Assembly (NCBI GenBank): GCA_030040395.1
Contig: JASHTU010000195.1
Span: 1 to 5,847 of the forward strand
From: Acidobacteriaceae bacterium
GTDB taxonomy: Bacteria > Acidobacteriota > Terriglobia > Terriglobales > Acidobacteriaceae
Direction: 5' to 3'
DNA: 5,847 nucleotides
How positions within the stretch are numbered: the stretch's first letter is position 1; each line of letters starts with the position of its first letter. The position numbers and the translations under genes are program-made. Shown one piece after another: positions 4,606 through 5,847 of the stretch. The notes under the pieces were generated by a model that saw only the letters and a list, made by a program, of their open reading frames with translations, had not been told where the DNA came from and ran no database searches.

Positions 4606-5685
4606 ATGACGAAGCTTCCCCTCCAGCGCGTTCCTCCAAAAGGAGGCGGCCGGTTGCGCCCCCTCCTGCGGGGGATCTGTTTTTGCGCGTTGGCGGCCGC
4701 TTTTGCCACCGCCCTCGCTCGGGCGCAGGACGACCAACTCAACAAGGTTCACGTCCAGCCGCCTTCGTCGAACACGGCGCCCGGCAGCGAACCGAAGGGG
4801 GCTGAGGCGCCTCCTGAATCCGGCGCGTCCGCGCTCAACGTCCATCCCGGCTCGTTTATCCGCATGAACGTCAACCTCGTTCTGGTGCCGGTAACCATCA
4901 CCGACCCTATGAACCGCCTGGTCACCGGATTGGAACAAAACGACTTCCAGGTATTCGAGAACAATGGGGAGCAGAAAATCTCCAGCTTTGCCTGCGACGA
5001 CGCGCCGGTTTCCATCGGCATCATTTTCGATCTCTCCGGCTCCATGACCTCCAAGCTCATTCGCGCCCGCGACGCCATCCTTACTTTCATTAAAACGGCC
5101 AACCCGCAGGACGAGTTTTTTGTGATCGGGTTCAACGACCGGCCGGAGTTGATCGAAGACTTTACCAGCTCCGTCACCGATATCCAGGCCCGGTTGGCCA
5201 CCGTCCACGCCGGCCACCGCACTGCCCTTCTCGACGCTATCTACTATGGAGTCAACGAGATGCAATTCGCCAAACACGAGCGCAAAGCGCTGCTCGTGGT
5301 TTCCGACGGCGGCGACAACCGCTCCCGCTATACCGAGGGTGAAGTGCGCGCCAAGGTCCGCGAATCCGATGTTGAGATCTTTTCCATCGGCATCTTCGAC
5401 CCCTATGCGCCCACTCCCGAAGAACGCATGGGGCCCGAACTCCTCGAGGAGTTGAGCGACGATAGCGGCGGACGCCTCTTCCGCGTCGACGATATCGATG
5501 AGATGAGCGATGTGGCGGAGAAAATCTCCATGGAGCTCCGCAATCAGTACGTGATCGGTTACCGGCCTTCCGACCTTACGCACGACGGAAAATGGCGTAA
5601 AGTTAGGGTAAAGGTGAATCCCCCGCCGGGATTGCCGCCGCTAACTGTATATGCACGTACGGGTTACTATGCGCCTTTGCAATAA
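4606..5685 (+). CDS. Secreted VWA-domain protein (VWFA-related Acidobacterial domain)
   Basis: A 359-residue exported protein of the type TIGR03436, a family expanded in Acidobacteria with no defined function; VWA domains generally bind protein partners through a metal ion. A signal peptide (core GICFCALAAAFATALA, likely cut after ARA at residue 40) is followed by a Pro/Ser-rich linker. An N-terminal beta segment carries VNLVLVPVTITDPMNRLV and LEQNDFQVFENN. The VWA fold starts near residue 135. Its MIDAS is complete: DLSGS (Asp142, Ser144, Ser146), Thr206 in GHRTALLDAIYYG and Asp234 in VVSDGGDN. The C-terminus has the family ending VIGYRPSD ... GKWRKVRVKV ... VYARTGYYA. The ATG at 4606 lacks a good ribosome-binding site. 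An in-frame TTG at 4654 has a perfect AAGGAGG 7 nt upstream and would give a cleaner signal peptide (MRPLLRGIC), so the true start may be 4654. Its stop overlaps the next gene by 17 nt. Confidence 0.95.
   Translation: MTKLPLQRVPPKGGGRLRPLLRGICFCALAAAFATALARAQDDQLNKVHVQPPSSNTAPGSEPKGAEAPPESGASALNVHPGSFIRMNVNLVLVPVTITDPMNRLVTGLEQNDFQVFENNGEQKISSFACDDAPVSIGIIFDLSGSMTSKLIRARDAILTFIKTANPQDEFFVIGFNDRPELIEDFTSSVTDIQARLATVHAGHRTALLDAIYYGVNEMQFAKHERKALLVVSDGGDNRSRYTEGEVRAKVRESDVEIFSIGIFDPYAPTPEERMGPELLEELSDDSGGRLFRVDDIDEMSDVAEKISMELRNQYVIGYRPSDLTHDGKWRKVRVKVNPPPGLPPLTVYARTGYYAPLQ
4640..4646 (+). promoter_or_regulatory. Strong Shine-Dalgarno AAGGAGG inside the annotated VWA 5' end
   Basis: AAGGAGG lies 7 nt before the TTG codon at 4654, codon 17 of the longest VWA reading frame. 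This is ideal spacing. It suggests translation from TTG, giving a 343-residue precursor with a short basic n-region. The ATG at 4606 has no comparable site upstream. Confidence 0.5.
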
Positions 5686-5847
5686 AACTCTCCTCGGCGC
5701 GTTTCTTGCCGCGGCCGCATGCACGCTGTCTGCCCAAACATCCCCCCCCCAATCGTCCCCCACGCCCAACCAGCCGCAGCCGGCCGGCCCTTCGACATCG
5801 CTCAGCGTCGATACCGACCCGGTGCGCTCCCCGGACTCCGCAGCATC
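5669..5847 (+). CDS. N-terminal part of an exported protein, cut by window edge
   Basis: The frame from ATG 5669 stays open to the right edge (59 full codons). It opens MRLCNKTLLGAFLAAAACTL, a clear signal peptide with probable cleavage at SA|QT (residue 23/24). A Pro/Ser/Gln-rich linker follows (TSPPQSSPTPNQPQPAGPST), much like the segment after the signal peptide of the preceding VWA protein. A cysteine at residue 18 makes a lipoprotein possible, but the residues before it (AAA) are a poor lipobox. The start overlaps the VWA stop by 17 nt, so the two are probably co-translated. In Acidobacteria such genes are often found in tandem, so another VWA-type protein is a guess; no domain is visible in what remains. 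A C9 run at 5742-5750 lies in the coding sequence just after the signal peptide. Confidence 0.75.
   Translation, partial: MRLCNKTLLGAFLAAAACTLSAQTSPPQSSPTPNQPQPAGPSTSLSVDTDPVRSPDSAA

Noticed and set aside
4585..5583. 332-codon open frame antisense to the VWA gene
   Set aside because: It mirrors the codon pattern of the real gene on the other strand, has no recognisable domain, and the plus-strand product is an unmistakable VWA protein.
1..5847. CRISPR arrays, tRNA or rRNA genes
   Set aside because: No regularly spaced direct repeats were seen, and no tRNA-like or rRNA-like conserved segments were recognised on either strand.

Overview
The window looks like a chromosomal segment of an Acidobacteriota genome, probably of the Koribacter/Solibacter type. 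The best marker is a secreted protein of the 'VWFA-related Acidobacterial domain' type (TIGR03436). The GC-rich coding and the cluster DUF1015 - cell-wall amidase - GerMN - glutamate racemase fit the same phylum. This assignment is an inference from gene content; there is no rRNA in the window.

Minus strand, 1-4006: a tightly packed, probably co-transcribed cell-envelope cluster read right to left. It runs DUF1015 protein (2657-4006), periplasmic N-acetylmuramoyl-L-alanine amidase (1951-2670), membrane-anchored GerMN protein (1280-1954), a 68-residue basic protein (1007-1213), a short remnant of a second protein (817-1029), and glutamate racemase murI (to 820, its last residues cut by the left edge). 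Most junctions overlap by 4-23 nt (GTGA, ATGA and longer overlaps), which suggests translational coupling. MurI makes D-glutamate for peptidoglycan and the amidase cleaves peptidoglycan; GerMN proteins often sit beside such amidases. The two small genes before murI are more AT-rich than their neighbours and look like an inserted and decayed accessory pair.

4007-4605: a roughly 600-bp divergent intergenic region. It holds a MITE-like non-autonomous element (4255-4527) with a perfect 30-nt terminal inverted repeat that includes CTAG at both ends, and two internal inverted-repeat pairs. Left of it lies an imperfect 19-20 nt direct repeat; right of it lies a candidate extended -10 promoter for the plus-strand gene.

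Plus strand, 4606-5847: a secreted VWA-domain protein with an intact MIDAS motif. Its stop codon overlaps the start of another exported protein that runs off the right edge; this second gene carries a C9 tract just after its signal peptide.

The most unusual items are the MITE-like element and the internally deleted gene wedged before murI. No complete novel multi-gene system is visible.
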